Shown piece by piece: positions 1 to 7,348 of a DNA stretch of 47,388 nucleotides. The stretch comes from Deltaproteobacteria bacterium. GTDB lineage: Bacteria > Desulfobacterota > Desulfuromonadia > Desulfuromonadales > Geopsychrobacteraceae. The stretch spans positions 1 through 47,388 of the forward strand of contig JAGYPB010000020.1 in NCBI GenBank assembly GCA_018399135.1, read 5' to 3'. A model generated the notes under the pieces. It did no database searches and was not told the origin of the DNA. It saw only the letters and a list, made by a program, of their open reading frames with translations. Position 1 is the first letter of the stretch; each line of letters begins with the position of its first letter. Made by a program: the position numbers and the translations under genes.

Positions 1-43
1 CCCTTGACATAGGATTCCCGATCCGGTGCTGAACAGATACAAA
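1..43 (+). repeat. Dispersed palindromic repeat, family A (left-truncated by the window edge)
   Basis: The sequence ends in GGTGCTGAACAGATACA. It matches two other copies, at 19420-19478 (inverted) and 24351-24410. Each copy carries a CCTTG block, a small central hairpin (here GGAT/ATCC) and a GTGCTGAACAG end. The left end of this copy lies outside the window. The pattern is that of a REP-like intergenic element; its function is unknown. Confidence 0.7.
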
Positions 44-47
44 CAAT

Positions 48-127
48 GAGGCGTTCTTACGTACGTCGAAGCAGTGAGACGATGGAGGTAACGCAGCAGT
101 TGTTGAGTTTTTGCGCCGCCATCAAGC
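48..127 (+). repeat. Dispersed repeat, family B
   Basis: The block begins TTACGTACGTCGAAGC and ends TTTTTGCGCCGCCATCAAG. The reverse complement of 42061-42160 has the same two ends with a slightly longer middle. It sits just upstream of the zinc-ribbon gene and directly after a family A repeat. I remember similar elements ending in GCAACGCCATCAA in Desulfuromonadales genomes, but that is not verified here. Confidence 0.6.
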
Positions 128-161
128 CTGACGGTCTTTGATGACCCCTGTGGAGTACAAA

Positions 162-506
162 ATGATCAGCAAGACAATCAACAAAAAATGCAGTCAATGT
201 GGTGCTCTGTTAACAGGTGGATACTGGTGTAAAGAGTGTAAAGCCGTATTCAAATGCCCGATTCCCGGCTGTGAAGCGGCCGTCAAGCCGGGTGCGCAGG
301 AGTGCGGGCGCTGCGGGCTGTTCTTTGAAGATTATCTGTCCCAGCGTAAAATGTACCGGCGCTGCCCCAAGTGCAAAAAAAAGCAGGGGCTTTCTGAACA
401 TCAATGCCGCTTCTGCCGTCATTGGTTCAACTGCCCCACCTGTGGTGACAAGGTCTCCACCAACACAGTTCTTACCTGTCCGCGTTGCGGCACTTCCTTG
501 CGTTAA
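162..506 (+). CDS. Small protein with multiple zinc ribbons
   Basis: This is a 114-residue soluble protein made almost entirely of zinc-ribbon units. I count eight short cysteine pairs: CSQC, CKEC, CPIPGC, CGRC, CPKC, CRFC, CPTC and CPRC. That is enough to bind about four zinc ions. There is no signal peptide or membrane segment. I chose ATG 162 because GGAG stands six bases upstream; an ATG at 141 and a TTG at 138 in the same frame lack a ribosome binding site. Such double-zinc-ribbon proteins usually act in nucleic-acid or protein contacts, but no specific role can be read from the sequence. The next gene, clsA, follows on the same strand about 110 bases later. Confidence 0.75.
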   Translation: MISKTINKKCSQCGALLTGGYWCKECKAVFKCPIPGCEAAVKPGAQECGRCGLFFEDYLSQRKMYRRCPKCKKKQGLSEHQCRFCRHWFNCPTCGDKVSTNTVLTCPRCGTSLR

Positions 507-620
507 TCTGTGGAATCGGCTTTTGCTGAAGCCGATTCCAATCAAACAGCGTTCTGGACTTCTTTAATAAAAGCTGCTAACGTTCCGTTATTAATTACCT
601 CTTTCACTGGCGGAGCGTCA

Positions 621-2039
621 ATGTTGGCCTTGCTGGTAGCTATTCTTGGGGCTCTCTCGATCTTTTCTGCCGGGCATGCGCTGCTCACCAAACGTGACCC
701 GCGCGCCGCTCTCGGTTGGATTGTCACCTGCCTTGCCCTGCCCGGACTCGGAGCCCTCCTATACTGGCTTCTTGGCGTTAACCGCATCCGTGCGCGGGCA
801 CGCGAACTGCAAGAGCAGGGCGAGGGGATGCACTGGCTCCATGTCAATGACCCCCCCACCGCGCACGATATTCCCTGCTACCCCAGCGATGATACCAGCC
901 TTACCTTGATTACCCTGTCCGACGCCGTCACCCGCCGACCGCTGGTCAGTGGCAACCAGGTCGACATTCTCCACAATGGTGAGCAGACGTACCCAGCCAT
1001 GCTCGCTGCAATCCGCAATGCCCGCGAATCGATCTTCCTCTCCAGTTATATCTTTACCCCTGACAGCCTGGGGATGCAATTTGTCCGTGAACTGATTGCC
1101 GCCGCCAACCGGGGCATCGATGTGCGCATCATGATCGATGCCTTTGGCGAACTCTATTCGCGTGACAAAGTGCGTCGCCATCTGCGTGGCACCAGGGTCA
1201 AGGTTATCTCTTTTCTGCCGCCACGCTTATTACACAGCTTCTATTTCAACCTGCGTAACCATCGCAAGATACTGGTAATTGACAACTGCATCGGCTTTAC
1301 CGGTGGCATCAATATCCGTGAGCGCCATCTGGTCGAAGCAGCGCAGGATTCCATCCGCGTCATCGATATTCACTTCCGTCTGCAGGGGCCGATCTGCGAA
1401 CAACTGCGCGATGCTTTCATGGAAGACTGGCATTATGCCACCAAGGAAAAACGCGTTCCCCGCGAACGGCCACGCCCTCAATCTATGGGCAGCGCCTGTT
1501 GTCGCGGCATCAGTGCCGGACCCAATGAACCCCACGAAAAGCTCAACTGGATTATTATCGGCGCGTTGTCTTGCGCCAAGTCCCACATCCGCATCATGAC
1601 TCCCTACTTTATTCCGTCACGCGCCCAGCTGGCAGCGATCAACGTTGCTGCCCTGCGTGGCGTTCGCGTCGAAATCATCCTGCCGGCGCAGAACAACCTC
1701 CCCTTTGTCGGATGGGCCGCCAACGCTTATCTGTTTGAGGTACTGGAGCACGATGCCCGCGTCTATTTTCATCCTCCCCCCTTTGTGCACAGCAAACTGC
1801 TGCTGATTGATGACAAATACGCCTTGATCGGCTCCGCCAACATCGATCCACGCAGTTTGCGTCTCAATTTCGAATTTAATGTCGAGGTGTTTGACCAGCA
1901 AACCGTCGCCAAGCTCTGCCGGCACTTCGACCAGTCCCGTGATCATTCACGCCAGGTGACACTCCAGGAGGTTGACAACCGTCCCCTGGCCGCGCGCCTG
2001 CGCGACTCTTTGTTTAAGGTCTTTTCCCCCTACCTGTAG
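621..2039 (+). CDS. cls: Cardiolipin synthase (phospholipase D superfamily)
   Basis: The enzyme joins two phosphatidylglycerol molecules into cardiolipin and glycerol in the inner membrane. The 472-residue product has two N-terminal membrane helices (the PLDc_N region, about residues 1-65) and two HxKxxxxD catalytic motifs: HRKILVID starting at His214 and HSKLLLID starting at His390. The second is followed by IGSANID, typical of bacterial Cls. Length matches ClsA. ATG 621 is preceded by GGAG at 612-615; the frame is open upstream to a GTG at 510, but the region between looks non-coding and would put a polar stretch before the first helix. A 4-oxalocrotonate tautomerase-like gene follows nine bases after the stop. 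Confidence 0.93.
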   Translation: MLALLVAILGALSIFSAGHALLTKRDPRAALGWIVTCLALPGLGALLYWLLGVNRIRARARELQEQGEGMHWLHVNDPPTAHDIPCYPSDDTSLTLITLSDAVTRRPLVSGNQVDILHNGEQTYPAMLAAIRNARESIFLSSYIFTPDSLGMQFVRELIAAANRGIDVRIMIDAFGELYSRDKVRRHLRGTRVKVISFLPPRLLHSFYFNLRNHRKILVIDNCIGFTGGINIRERHLVEAAQDSIRVIDIHFRLQGPICEQLRDAFMEDWHYATKEKRVPRERPRPQSMGSACCRGISAGPNEPHEKLNWIIIGALSCAKSHIRIMTPYFIPSRAQLAAINVAALRGVRVEIILPAQNNLPFVGWAANAYLFEVLEHDARVYFHPPPFVHSKLLLIDDKYALIGSANIDPRSLRLNFEFNVEVFDQQTVAKLCRHFDQSRDHSRQVTLQEVDNRPLAARLRDSLFKVFSPYL

Positions 2040-2048
2040 GAGACAACG

Positions 2049-2231
2049 ATGCCGATTATCACCCTTGATGGACCACCATTGAGCCTGAAAAAAAAACGTA
2101 TCCTGGTAAATACGCTGACCTGTCTGACAGCCGGGGCATATGACCTGCCCGAATCAACAATCATCATCATGCTGCGGGAAAACTCGCCTGATCAGGTAGC
2201 AGTAGGCGGCACTCTGATTGCTGATCGCTGA
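2049..2231 (+). CDS. 4-oxalocrotonate tautomerase family protein
   Basis: This is a 60-residue protein of the tautomerase superfamily, whose members use the amino-terminal proline exposed after Met removal as catalytic base. The sequence starts MPIITLDGPPLS, so Pro1 is present, and the length equals the 4-OT subunit, which assembles into hexamers. The C-terminal half (STIIIMLRENSPDQVAVGG) has the usual beta-strand pattern and resembles DmpI-type members. AGGAG at the end of clsA serves as ribosome binding site. No aromatic degradation genes lie nearby, so the physiological substrate is unknown. Confidence 0.88.
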   Translation: MPIITLDGPPLSLKKKRILVNTLTCLTAGAYDLPESTIIIMLRENSPDQVAVGGTLIADR

Positions 2232-2246
2232 AATCTGGAGGCCATG

Positions 2247-2726
2247 ATGATTTCTTCTACCAACAAGCGGCTTCCCTTCAGCACTCTGCCTTTATTGCTG
2301 ACCATCAGTATGTGTTTGATGTCCTGCGCCGGCAACCAGCCTGGCAACCTTGGTGTTACGGCTGCCAAACTATCCCCCTGTCCCACTTCGCCCAACTGTG
2401 TCTGCAGCGATTGTGACTCAACCAAACAACAGATTGACCCCTTTATCCTGGCCGTGCCTGCGCTGCAAGCCTGGCAAGCAGTTCGTGAGCAGATAACCAC
2501 GCTGTCACGCACCCGGATTATTTCGGTCAGTGACCATTATCTCTATGCCGAATGCCGCAGTGCCATTTTTGGTTTTGTCGATGATCTGGAATTACATCTG
2601 CGCCCGGAAGAAGGTATCATCGCCGTGCGCTCCGCGGCACGATTGGGCTATTATGATTTCGGCATCAATCGCAAACGCATCGAGACCCTGCGAACAGCAT
2701 TGCGCAAGGAAGGTGTCGTGCGCTGA
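2247..2726 (+). CDS. DUF1499 family lipoprotein
   Basis: The 159-residue product begins with a basic stretch and a hydrophobic signal segment ending in a lipobox (LMSC), so it is predicted to be lipid-anchored outside the inner membrane. The mature part has the DUF1499 hallmark PCPTSPNCV, then an alternating strand/helix domain with the family's FGFVDDLELHLRPEEG and VRSAARLGYYDFGINRKRI segments. ATG 2247 lies six bases after GGAG; ATG 2244 is an alternative. It is co-directional with clsA and the tautomerase gene, with short gaps, so the three could form one operon. The function of DUF1499 is not established. Confidence 0.85.
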   Translation: MISSTNKRLPFSTLPLLLTISMCLMSCAGNQPGNLGVTAAKLSPCPTSPNCVCSDCDSTKQQIDPFILAVPALQAWQAVREQITTLSRTRIISVSDHYLYAECRSAIFGFVDDLELHLRPEEGIIAVRSAARLGYYDFGINRKRIETLRTALRKEGVVR

Positions 2727-2776
2727 GAGGGGATCACTCGCCTCAAACGACGGCTATCATCGTTGCAAAAAAACGA

Positions 2777-2808
2777 ACAGCCCACAGGATATGTATCCCG
2801 TGGGCTGT
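2777..2808 (-). terminator. Rho-independent terminator of the cpxRA-selenoprotein operon
   Basis: Arms ACAGCCCAC and GTGGGCTGT (2777-2785 with 2800-2808) pair perfectly, with an extra GG/CC pair. On the minus strand the hairpin is followed by TTCGTTTTTTTG, a canonical U-tract. It lies 43 bases after the TAA of the UGA-containing frame. It may also slow plus-strand transcription coming from the DUF1499 gene. Confidence 0.88.
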
Positions 2809-2851
2809 ATTGGTAGGTTTTAGTGGTATAGATAACCGTCGCGATCACCGG

Positions 2852-3019
2852 TTATTGGCCGTCAGTGGACTTACCTTCGGCTGAATCGGTCTTTTTGCTT
2901 CCGTCACGCGGAAGCTGACAACTGTCAGACATTCAGGTCTGAATTCCCAGACGTGGCAAAACCCAGCGGTTCAAAATAAACCAGACGGCAACAATACCGA
3001 GAATAAGCGTCCATTCCAT
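2852..3019 (-). CDS. Probable small membrane selenoprotein (UGA = Sec29)
   Basis: This minus-strand frame has a good ribosome binding site (AAAGGAG, then eight bases to ATG 3019). It encodes a single N-terminal membrane helix (TLILGIVAVWFILNRWVLP) followed by RLGIQT, then an in-frame TGA at 2933-2935. The frame continues MSDSCQLPRDGSKK and a hydrophilic tail to TAA at 2852-2854, 55 residues in all if UGA is read as selenocysteine. The result is a U-x4-C redox-like motif next to the membrane. A hairpin at 2897-2915 fits a bacterial SECIS, and a strong terminator follows the extended frame. It lies 71 bases downstream of the Cpx-like kinase gene on the same strand. Without readthrough it would be a 28-residue peptide. 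The family is inferred; selA, selB and tRNA-Sec are not in the window. Confidence 0.72.
2897..2915 (-). promoter_or_regulatory. Candidate bacterial SECIS hairpin
   Basis: On the minus strand GCTTCCG-CGTGA-CGGAAGC forms a seven-base-pair stem with a five-base loop. It begins 17 bases after the UGA, and its loop begins 25 bases after. A G is the second loop base. Published bacterial SECIS models call for an apical loop about 16-37 bases from the UGA with a G among its first two bases, so this fits. A second small palindrome (CTGACA/TGTCAG) sits between the UGA and this stem. Confidence 0.6.
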
Positions 3020-3090
3020 CTCTATACTCCTTTGTTTGCAATGAGGCTAATTGTAGATGAAACCTCAAGTAAAGTCAAATATTCATATAT

Positions 3091-4464
3091 CTATATGTTC
3101 TTTGGGATATGAATTGTTATCAGCAATCCCCCGTACTCGTGATTCATTGCCTGGATACTGCCACCGTGCAGAACAATGGCACTTTTGGCAATGGCCAGAC
3201 CGATACCGGTGCCACCGCTCTGGCGATCACGAGCATCGGCGACCCGGTAAAAGGGGTCAAAAATCTTGGATAAAGCAGCTTCCGGCACCCCCTCCCCTCG
3301 ATCAACAACCTTTATCCGCCAGACATCTCCGCCGTCGATAAGAGTCACCTGCACCTCAGTTTCATTATCGGTATATTTAACCGCATTACGAATAACATTC
3401 TCCAATGCCTGAGCCAACAGTTCGATCGAACCGTTGCAGAGCGCCGGGGATGGTCCTTTAAAAAAGACCCGGCACTGGCGCGCTGCGGCTTCGTAGTCGG
3501 CATCCTGTACCAGCTTTGCCAATAATTCCTGCAGATCAAAAGGAGCAAATCTCTGCTTATTGATCCCACTGGTCATGCGCGTTAAGCCGAGAAGTTGGCC
3601 AATCATCTCATTCATCCGCTGCGCTTCAAGATCGATACGATCCAGAGCTTTATCTCCGGCGGTACTGCCTGATTGCTGGCGCGCTAACTCAAGGGCCACG
3701 TTCAGACGTGCCAGAGGTGAGCGTAACTCGTGTGACAGATCACGCAGCAGTTGCTGCTGATCGGAAATCAAGGTTTGAATTTTCCCCGCCATTTCATCGA
3801 AATCACGGGCCAGCCCGCCGAGTTCATTCCTGCCTTTAATCTGGTCACCAATACGGGTTGCCAGATCGCCAGCGGCAAAACGATGGGTGGCATAACGCAG
3901 ACGGCTGATCGGCGCTACCAGCGAGCGCGCCAGGACAAAACAGACCAGTGCAGTAATGGCAAGCAGAAGTAACAACTGCACGCCGAGAAAGCCGTGGGTC
4001 ATCACCTTAAAGAAGTCCCGCGGGGCCGGTCGTTCCGGCAAGGTGATAACAACAACATAGCCAGTACCGCTTGCTCCTTTGACCGTTGCAGCAATACCAT
4101 TGCGCGCCCCCTGCATCGGCAACACCACCTCACCACTGCGCAGAGCGCGCGATGCCATATGCTGCACCCGACGATGAATTGTGCGCCGGCTTAACAGCTG
4201 AACCTCCTGATCAAAAAGGATCAGCTCAATCCCTGATTCGCGCAACAAACGCTCCGTATACTGATCCACTGCCGGAACCCCGGCGGTTTCGAAAGCACGG
4301 ATCGCCTCGCGGCCATATTCGGTGATTGCGCGACGGCTGAAACTCTGATGCGCCAGCGGCGGGAACTCCTGATCACGAAAATAGGTCAACACCACCACCG
4401 ATGCGGTAACCAGCACAATCATCAGGAGAAAGTAGAGAAATATCTTTAAAAACAGACTGCGCAT
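3091..4464 (-). CDS. cpxA: Sensor histidine kinase, CpxA-like
   Basis: The 457-residue kinase has an N-terminal helix (about residues 7-28), a periplasmic segment of about 125 residues, a second helix (about 155-178), a HAMP linker, a HisKA domain with phospho-acceptor His245 in DLSHELRSPLARL, and a HATPase domain with N-box (ENVIRNAVKYT), DRGEGVP and GGTGIGLAIAK. This is the CpxA/EnvZ layout. Its ATG overlaps the stop of the regulator gene (TGATG), so the pair is translationally coupled. The CpxA assignment rests on the divergent Spy/CpxP-like gene and the CpxR-type boxes between them; the kinase alone could be called another OmpR-partner kinase. The probable selenoprotein follows downstream. 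Confidence 0.88.
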   Translation of the reverse strand: MRSLFLKIFLYFLLMIVLVTASVVVLTYFRDQEFPPLAHQSFSRRAITEYGREAIRAFETAGVPAVDQYTERLLRESGIELILFDQEVQLLSRRTIHRRVQHMASRALRSGEVVLPMQGARNGIAATVKGASGTGYVVVITLPERPAPRDFFKVMTHGFLGVQLLLLLAITALVCFVLARSLVAPISRLRYATHRFAAGDLATRIGDQIKGRNELGGLARDFDEMAGKIQTLISDQQQLLRDLSHELRSPLARLNVALELARQQSGSTAGDKALDRIDLEAQRMNEMIGQLLGLTRMTSGINKQRFAPFDLQELLAKLVQDADYEAAARQCRVFFKGPSPALCNGSIELLAQALENVIRNAVKYTDNETEVQVTLIDGGDVWRIKVVDRGEGVPEAALSKIFDPFYRVADARDRQSGGTGIGLAIAKSAIVLHGGSIQAMNHEYGGLLITIHIPKNI

Positions 4465-5177
4465 CAGGATTCATCCTCCGGCAGGGAATAAAGATATCCG
4501 ACCCCACGCACGGTACGGATCCGTTCAGTCTGCCCGTAGCTGTGGCCGAGTTTTTTGCGCAGGGCGCTGACATGGACATCGATACTACGATCATAGGCCG
4601 AAAGTTGCCGGCCCAGAACCTGTTCTACCAGATCTTCACGGCTGATAATCTCGCCCGCATGGGCAAGCAACGCTTCGAGCAGGCTGAATTCCACCGAGGT
4701 CAGTTCCACCAGCTGTCCGTCCTGTTTGACCGTTCGGTTGGCCGCATTGAGTACCAGATCACCTACCCGGTAGTCCGACTGAACCCTGGGCTTCGTGTTT
4801 AAACCACCAGATGAACCTTCGAGGCGCCGCCGGATCGCTCGAATCCGTGCCACCAGCTCACGCGGGTTGAAGGGTTTGGGAAGATAGTCATCAGCGCCCA
4901 GTTCCAGCCCGACAATGCGGTCAACATCATCACCACGGGCAGTCAACATGATCACCGGAATACGACTGGTTTCGCGAATCTTGCGCAGCACATCGAAACC
5001 ATTAAGCCCCGGCAACATGACATCAAGCACCACCAGCTCGTAAGGATGGCTCGTTGCCGCCTCGGCTCCCAGATCCCCGCGATGCACCGCATCAATCTGA
5101 AAGCCTTCACCTCCCAGATAATCCTGCAGCAACTCACATAGTTCCATGTCATCATCGATGACCAGAATCCGTTCCAT
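4464..5177 (-). CDS. cpxR: OmpR/PhoB-type response regulator, CpxR-like
   Basis: The 237-residue protein has a receiver domain with the acidic cluster DDD near residues 8-10, phospho-acceptor Asp52 in LVVLDVMLPGLNG, the switch Thr in MLTARGDD and Lys in LPKPF. A winged-helix DNA-binding domain follows, with ELTSVEFSLLEALLAHAG and DVHVSALRKKLG, ending in RTVRGVGYLYSLP. It is the first gene of a minus-strand operon with the kinase gene and the small selenoprotein. TTCTCCTG next to the start gives a strong AGGAGAAGGC ribosome binding site. Two perfect GTAAA-N5-GTAAA boxes upstream suggest it regulates its own promoter and the divergent spy-like gene. Confidence 0.92.
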   Translation of the reverse strand: MERILVIDDDMELCELLQDYLGGEGFQIDAVHRGDLGAEAATSHPYELVVLDVMLPGLNGFDVLRKIRETSRIPVIMLTARGDDVDRIVGLELGADDYLPKPFNPRELVARIRAIRRRLEGSSGGLNTKPRVQSDYRVGDLVLNAANRTVKQDGQLVELTSVEFSLLEALLAHAGEIISREDLVEQVLGRQLSAYDRSIDVHVSALRKKLGHSYGQTERIRTVRGVGYLYSLPEDES

Positions 5178-5225
5178 GCCTTCTCCTGTCTACTTGACTT
5201 AAAAACGTCACCTGTCCATGAATTT

Positions 5226-5268
5226 ATCATACCTGCCAGCCATAACCAGTGCTGTAAAGAAATGTAAA
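5226..5268 (-). promoter_or_regulatory. CpxR box and -10 element of the cpxRA promoter
   Basis: GTAAA-GAAAT-GTAAA at 5254-5268 is a perfect match to the enterobacterial CpxR box (GTAAA, five bases, GTAAA). Reading toward cpxR, TATGAT (5231-5226) is a fair -10 box and no good -35 is seen at the right spacing. The box centre would lie about 41 bases before the inferred start point, the place for an activator that substitutes for a -35. Promoter positions are inference. Confidence 0.65.
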
Positions 5269-5287
5269 GACGACTAGGATCAGCAGC

Positions 5288-5302
5288 TTTACATATCTTT
5301 AC
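5288..5302 (+). promoter_or_regulatory. Second CpxR box, inverted, facing the spy-like gene
   Basis: TTTAC-ATATC-TTTAC is the exact reverse complement form of GTAAA-N5-GTAAA. It lies upstream of TATAGT at 5346-5351, a plausible -10 for the spy/cpxP-like gene. A degenerate third site (TTTAC-N5-TTTGG) begins at 5329. Confidence 0.65.
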
Positions 5303-5406
5303 TCAAACCACACAGCTCTTAACCCACATTTACCTTTGTTTGGATTATAGTCCAGTCATCGATGCAAAACACAATCTAACAACCCACAGATAAAAAGGAG
5401 AAAATC

Positions 5407-5985
5407 ATGAAACGAACAATTTTATTCAGTCTGCTTATTGCTGGTCTACTACTGGCAGGAACGCATGCCTTCGGTTGGTCCGGTAGTCCGGGAATGAGGG
5501 GGAACCAGGATTGTTCCCCACGCACAGCCCAGCGCATGACAGACGAACAACGCCAGGAGCGTCAGGAGACACAACAACAAAAAATGGCTGTTATTCTCGA
5601 CCTGAACGACAGCCAGCAGCAGCAACTTAAAACCTTACGCGGACAGCGTCAGCAACAGCAGCAAGCTCTGCGCACAGAAATGCAGGCCAGCCGGAACCAG
5701 TTGCGCGAAGTCGCCAGAGCTAATGACGCTGACGAAGCAAAAATCAGTGCTGCTGCGCAAAAACACGCCGAATTGAAAACCCGAATGATGGTCGATGGCG
5801 CCAAACATCGTCAGCAGGTAGCTGCCATCCTGACAGCAGAGCAGCAGCAAAAACTTGAGCAACTGCGGGATCTTAAAGAAAACAATTCTTACGGCAAGCG
5901 TGGCCAGTCCAGAAACTGCAGCAGCGGTGACTGCACCCCTGGTCAAAGATCAGGACATCGTGGTGGTCAGGGCCCACGCATCTAA
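5407..5985 (+). CDS. Periplasmic Spy/CpxP-like stress protein
   Basis: The 192-residue product has a signal peptide (residues 1 to about 22, ending THAFG), then a charged, Gln-rich helical protein. It contains MTDEQRQ and LTAEQQQKL, the LTxxQ-type motifs of the Spy/CpxP family, and long coiled-coil stretches. The tail is Gly/Ser/Cys-rich (SRNCSSGDC). Family members chaperone periplasmic proteins or dampen the Cpx kinase. Divergent orientation to the cpxR-like gene, with CpxR boxes between, supports a feedback role here. AAAAGGAGAAAATC before ATG 5407 is a strong ribosome binding site. A strong terminator follows at 6020. Confidence 0.85.
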   Translation: MKRTILFSLLIAGLLLAGTHAFGWSGSPGMRGNQDCSPRTAQRMTDEQRQERQETQQQKMAVILDLNDSQQQQLKTLRGQRQQQQQALRTEMQASRNQLREVARANDADEAKISAAAQKHAELKTRMMVDGAKHRQQVAAILTAEQQQKLEQLRDLKENNSYGKRGQSRNCSSGDCTPGQRSGHRGGQGPRI

Positions 5986-6019
5986 GCACTTGCCAGCAAC
6001 TTCAGCTGAAGGTTTATCA

Positions 6020-6062
6020 GCAGGCGATCATTATTATGATGATCGCCTGCTGTTTTGTTTGT
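6020..6062 (+). terminator. Rho-independent terminator after the spy-like gene
   Basis: A perfect 12-base-pair stem (GCAGGCGATCAT with ATGATCGCCTGC), seven-base loop, then TGTTTTGTTTGT. It ends the spy-like transcript. Confidence 0.9.
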
Positions 6063-6162
6063 AACTGCTCAGGTGGTATTCAACTGTTGCCAAAACGACC
6101 CCGCTTATGGTGTTATCAACCTACCTCTCGTAAATGAAATTTGCAGACAAATCAGGAACCAC

Positions 6163-6843
6163 ATGATGTACCAACAACTCTCCCCCATTGAAATCCGGAT
6201 CCTCGGCTCTCTGGTCGAAAAGGAACTTGCAACGCCGGAATACTATCCGTTGAGCCTCAATGCCCTGACCAATGCCTGCAACCAGAAATCAAATCGTGAT
6301 CCGGTTATGGCGCTGACGGAAGAAGAGGTCGCCCAGGGGCTCGACGATCTGCGCCGTCGGCAACTGACTTATCGTTCCGCCGAAGGGGTGCGCACCCTGC
6401 GCTATTGTCATCATCTTGAAAAAATGCTGCATCTCGGCCGCAGCGAACTGGCAGTGCTGGCGATTTTACTACTGCGTGGCCCCCAGACCATCGGGGAAAT
6501 CCGCACTCGCTGTGAACGGATGGTTGGTTTTGCCAACCTGGCCGAAGTAGAGGCCGTGCTTGACCATTTGAGTACAGCCGAACCGCCCCTGGTTGCACAA
6601 CTGCCCCGGCAGCCTGGTCGCAAGGAGTGCCGCTATGTTGATCTGCTACGCGCTGAGATCTTGGTTGAAGGGGTGACTGCAGGTACGATTTCGGAACAAG
6701 GGGGCAGGCAGACTTCGAGCGGTGATCGTCTCACTCAGCTGGAGGAGAAGGTCTCCCTGCTGGAGCAGGAAGTTATCCGCCTGCAGGAAGAAATTATCAG
6801 TATTCTCGCCCAACTTGACGAGTTCAAATCACAGTTTGACTAG
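6163..6843 (+). CDS. YceH family protein (DUF480)
   Basis: The 226-residue protein matches the YceH/DUF480 family, built from two winged-helix domains. Visible family signatures are LSPIEIRILGSLVEKELATP and the following YYPLSLNALTNACNQKSNR, then the second domain with LLLRGPQTIGEIRTR and a conserved RQPGRKECRYV segment. The last 45 residues form a coiled coil (LTQLEEKVSLLEQEVIRLQE). AGGAA precedes ATG 6163 and ATG 6166; either could start, and upstream frame extension is not needed to match the family length. Its biological role is not well defined. It converges with the minus-strand stress protein gene seven bases away. Confidence 0.88.
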   Translation: MMYQQLSPIEIRILGSLVEKELATPEYYPLSLNALTNACNQKSNRDPVMALTEEEVAQGLDDLRRRQLTYRSAEGVRTLRYCHHLEKMLHLGRSELAVLAILLLRGPQTIGEIRTRCERMVGFANLAEVEAVLDHLSTAEPPLVAQLPRQPGRKECRYVDLLRAEILVEGVTAGTISEQGGRQTSSGDRLTQLEEKVSLLEQEVIRLQEEIISILAQLDEFKSQFD

Positions 6844-6850
6844 AACCGGG

Positions 6851-7276
6851 TTAGAATAACAGAACCGGACAGCGCACATTGTGCAGCACATAATTGGCAA
6901 CGGAGCCGAACAGCACATCGCGAATCTCACCACGACCACTACGGCGCCCCAACACCAGTAACTGAAAATCTTCGTTATTGGCAATCTGTGGAATCAGCCG
7001 TCGCGGCATACCAAACTCAATTCGTAACTCAACATCCAGATCAGCCGCACGAAGCTTGTCGGCAAGCTTTTCCATCCGCTCGGTAGCAGCATGCATGGCG
7101 TTTTTACGCACCATTTCAATCTGAAAATCGGGAATCATCCGATAGGCCAGCTGATCGTTGATCACATGCAGCAGCACCAGGCGAACGCCAAATCTCTCGC
7201 GATTGCTGATAATGTCAGTGATCGTTTTATCGGTGGTCGCCGAGTCATTGATCGGAACCAGTATCCGCGGCGTCAT
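6851..7276 (-). CDS. Universal stress protein (UspA family)
   Basis: The 141-residue single-domain protein begins MTPRILVPINDS and ends LGRRSGRGEIRDVLFGSVAN-type sequence followed by YVLHNVRCPVLLF. The G-x2-G-x9-G-S/T nucleotide-binding pattern typical of ATP-binding UspA members is present. ATG 7276 has GAGGAG upstream; a longer frame adds nine residues without a ribosome binding site. UspA proteins help survival in stress and starvation. It stands alone in front of the rhodanese gene on the same strand, with about 70 bases between. Confidence 0.92.
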   Translation of the reverse strand: MTPRILVPINDSATTDKTITDIISNRERFGVRLVLLHVINDQLAYRMIPDFQIEMVRKNAMHAATERMEKLADKLRAADLDVELRIEFGMPRRLIPQIANNEDFQLLVLGRRSGRGEIRDVLFGSVANYVLHNVRCPVLLF

Positions 7277-7348
7277 CAGACTCTCCTCTGTCGCAGTTCG
7301 CATGTCATTCCCGCTGTCAAAACAATCCCAATAAAAGTCACAGCATTG

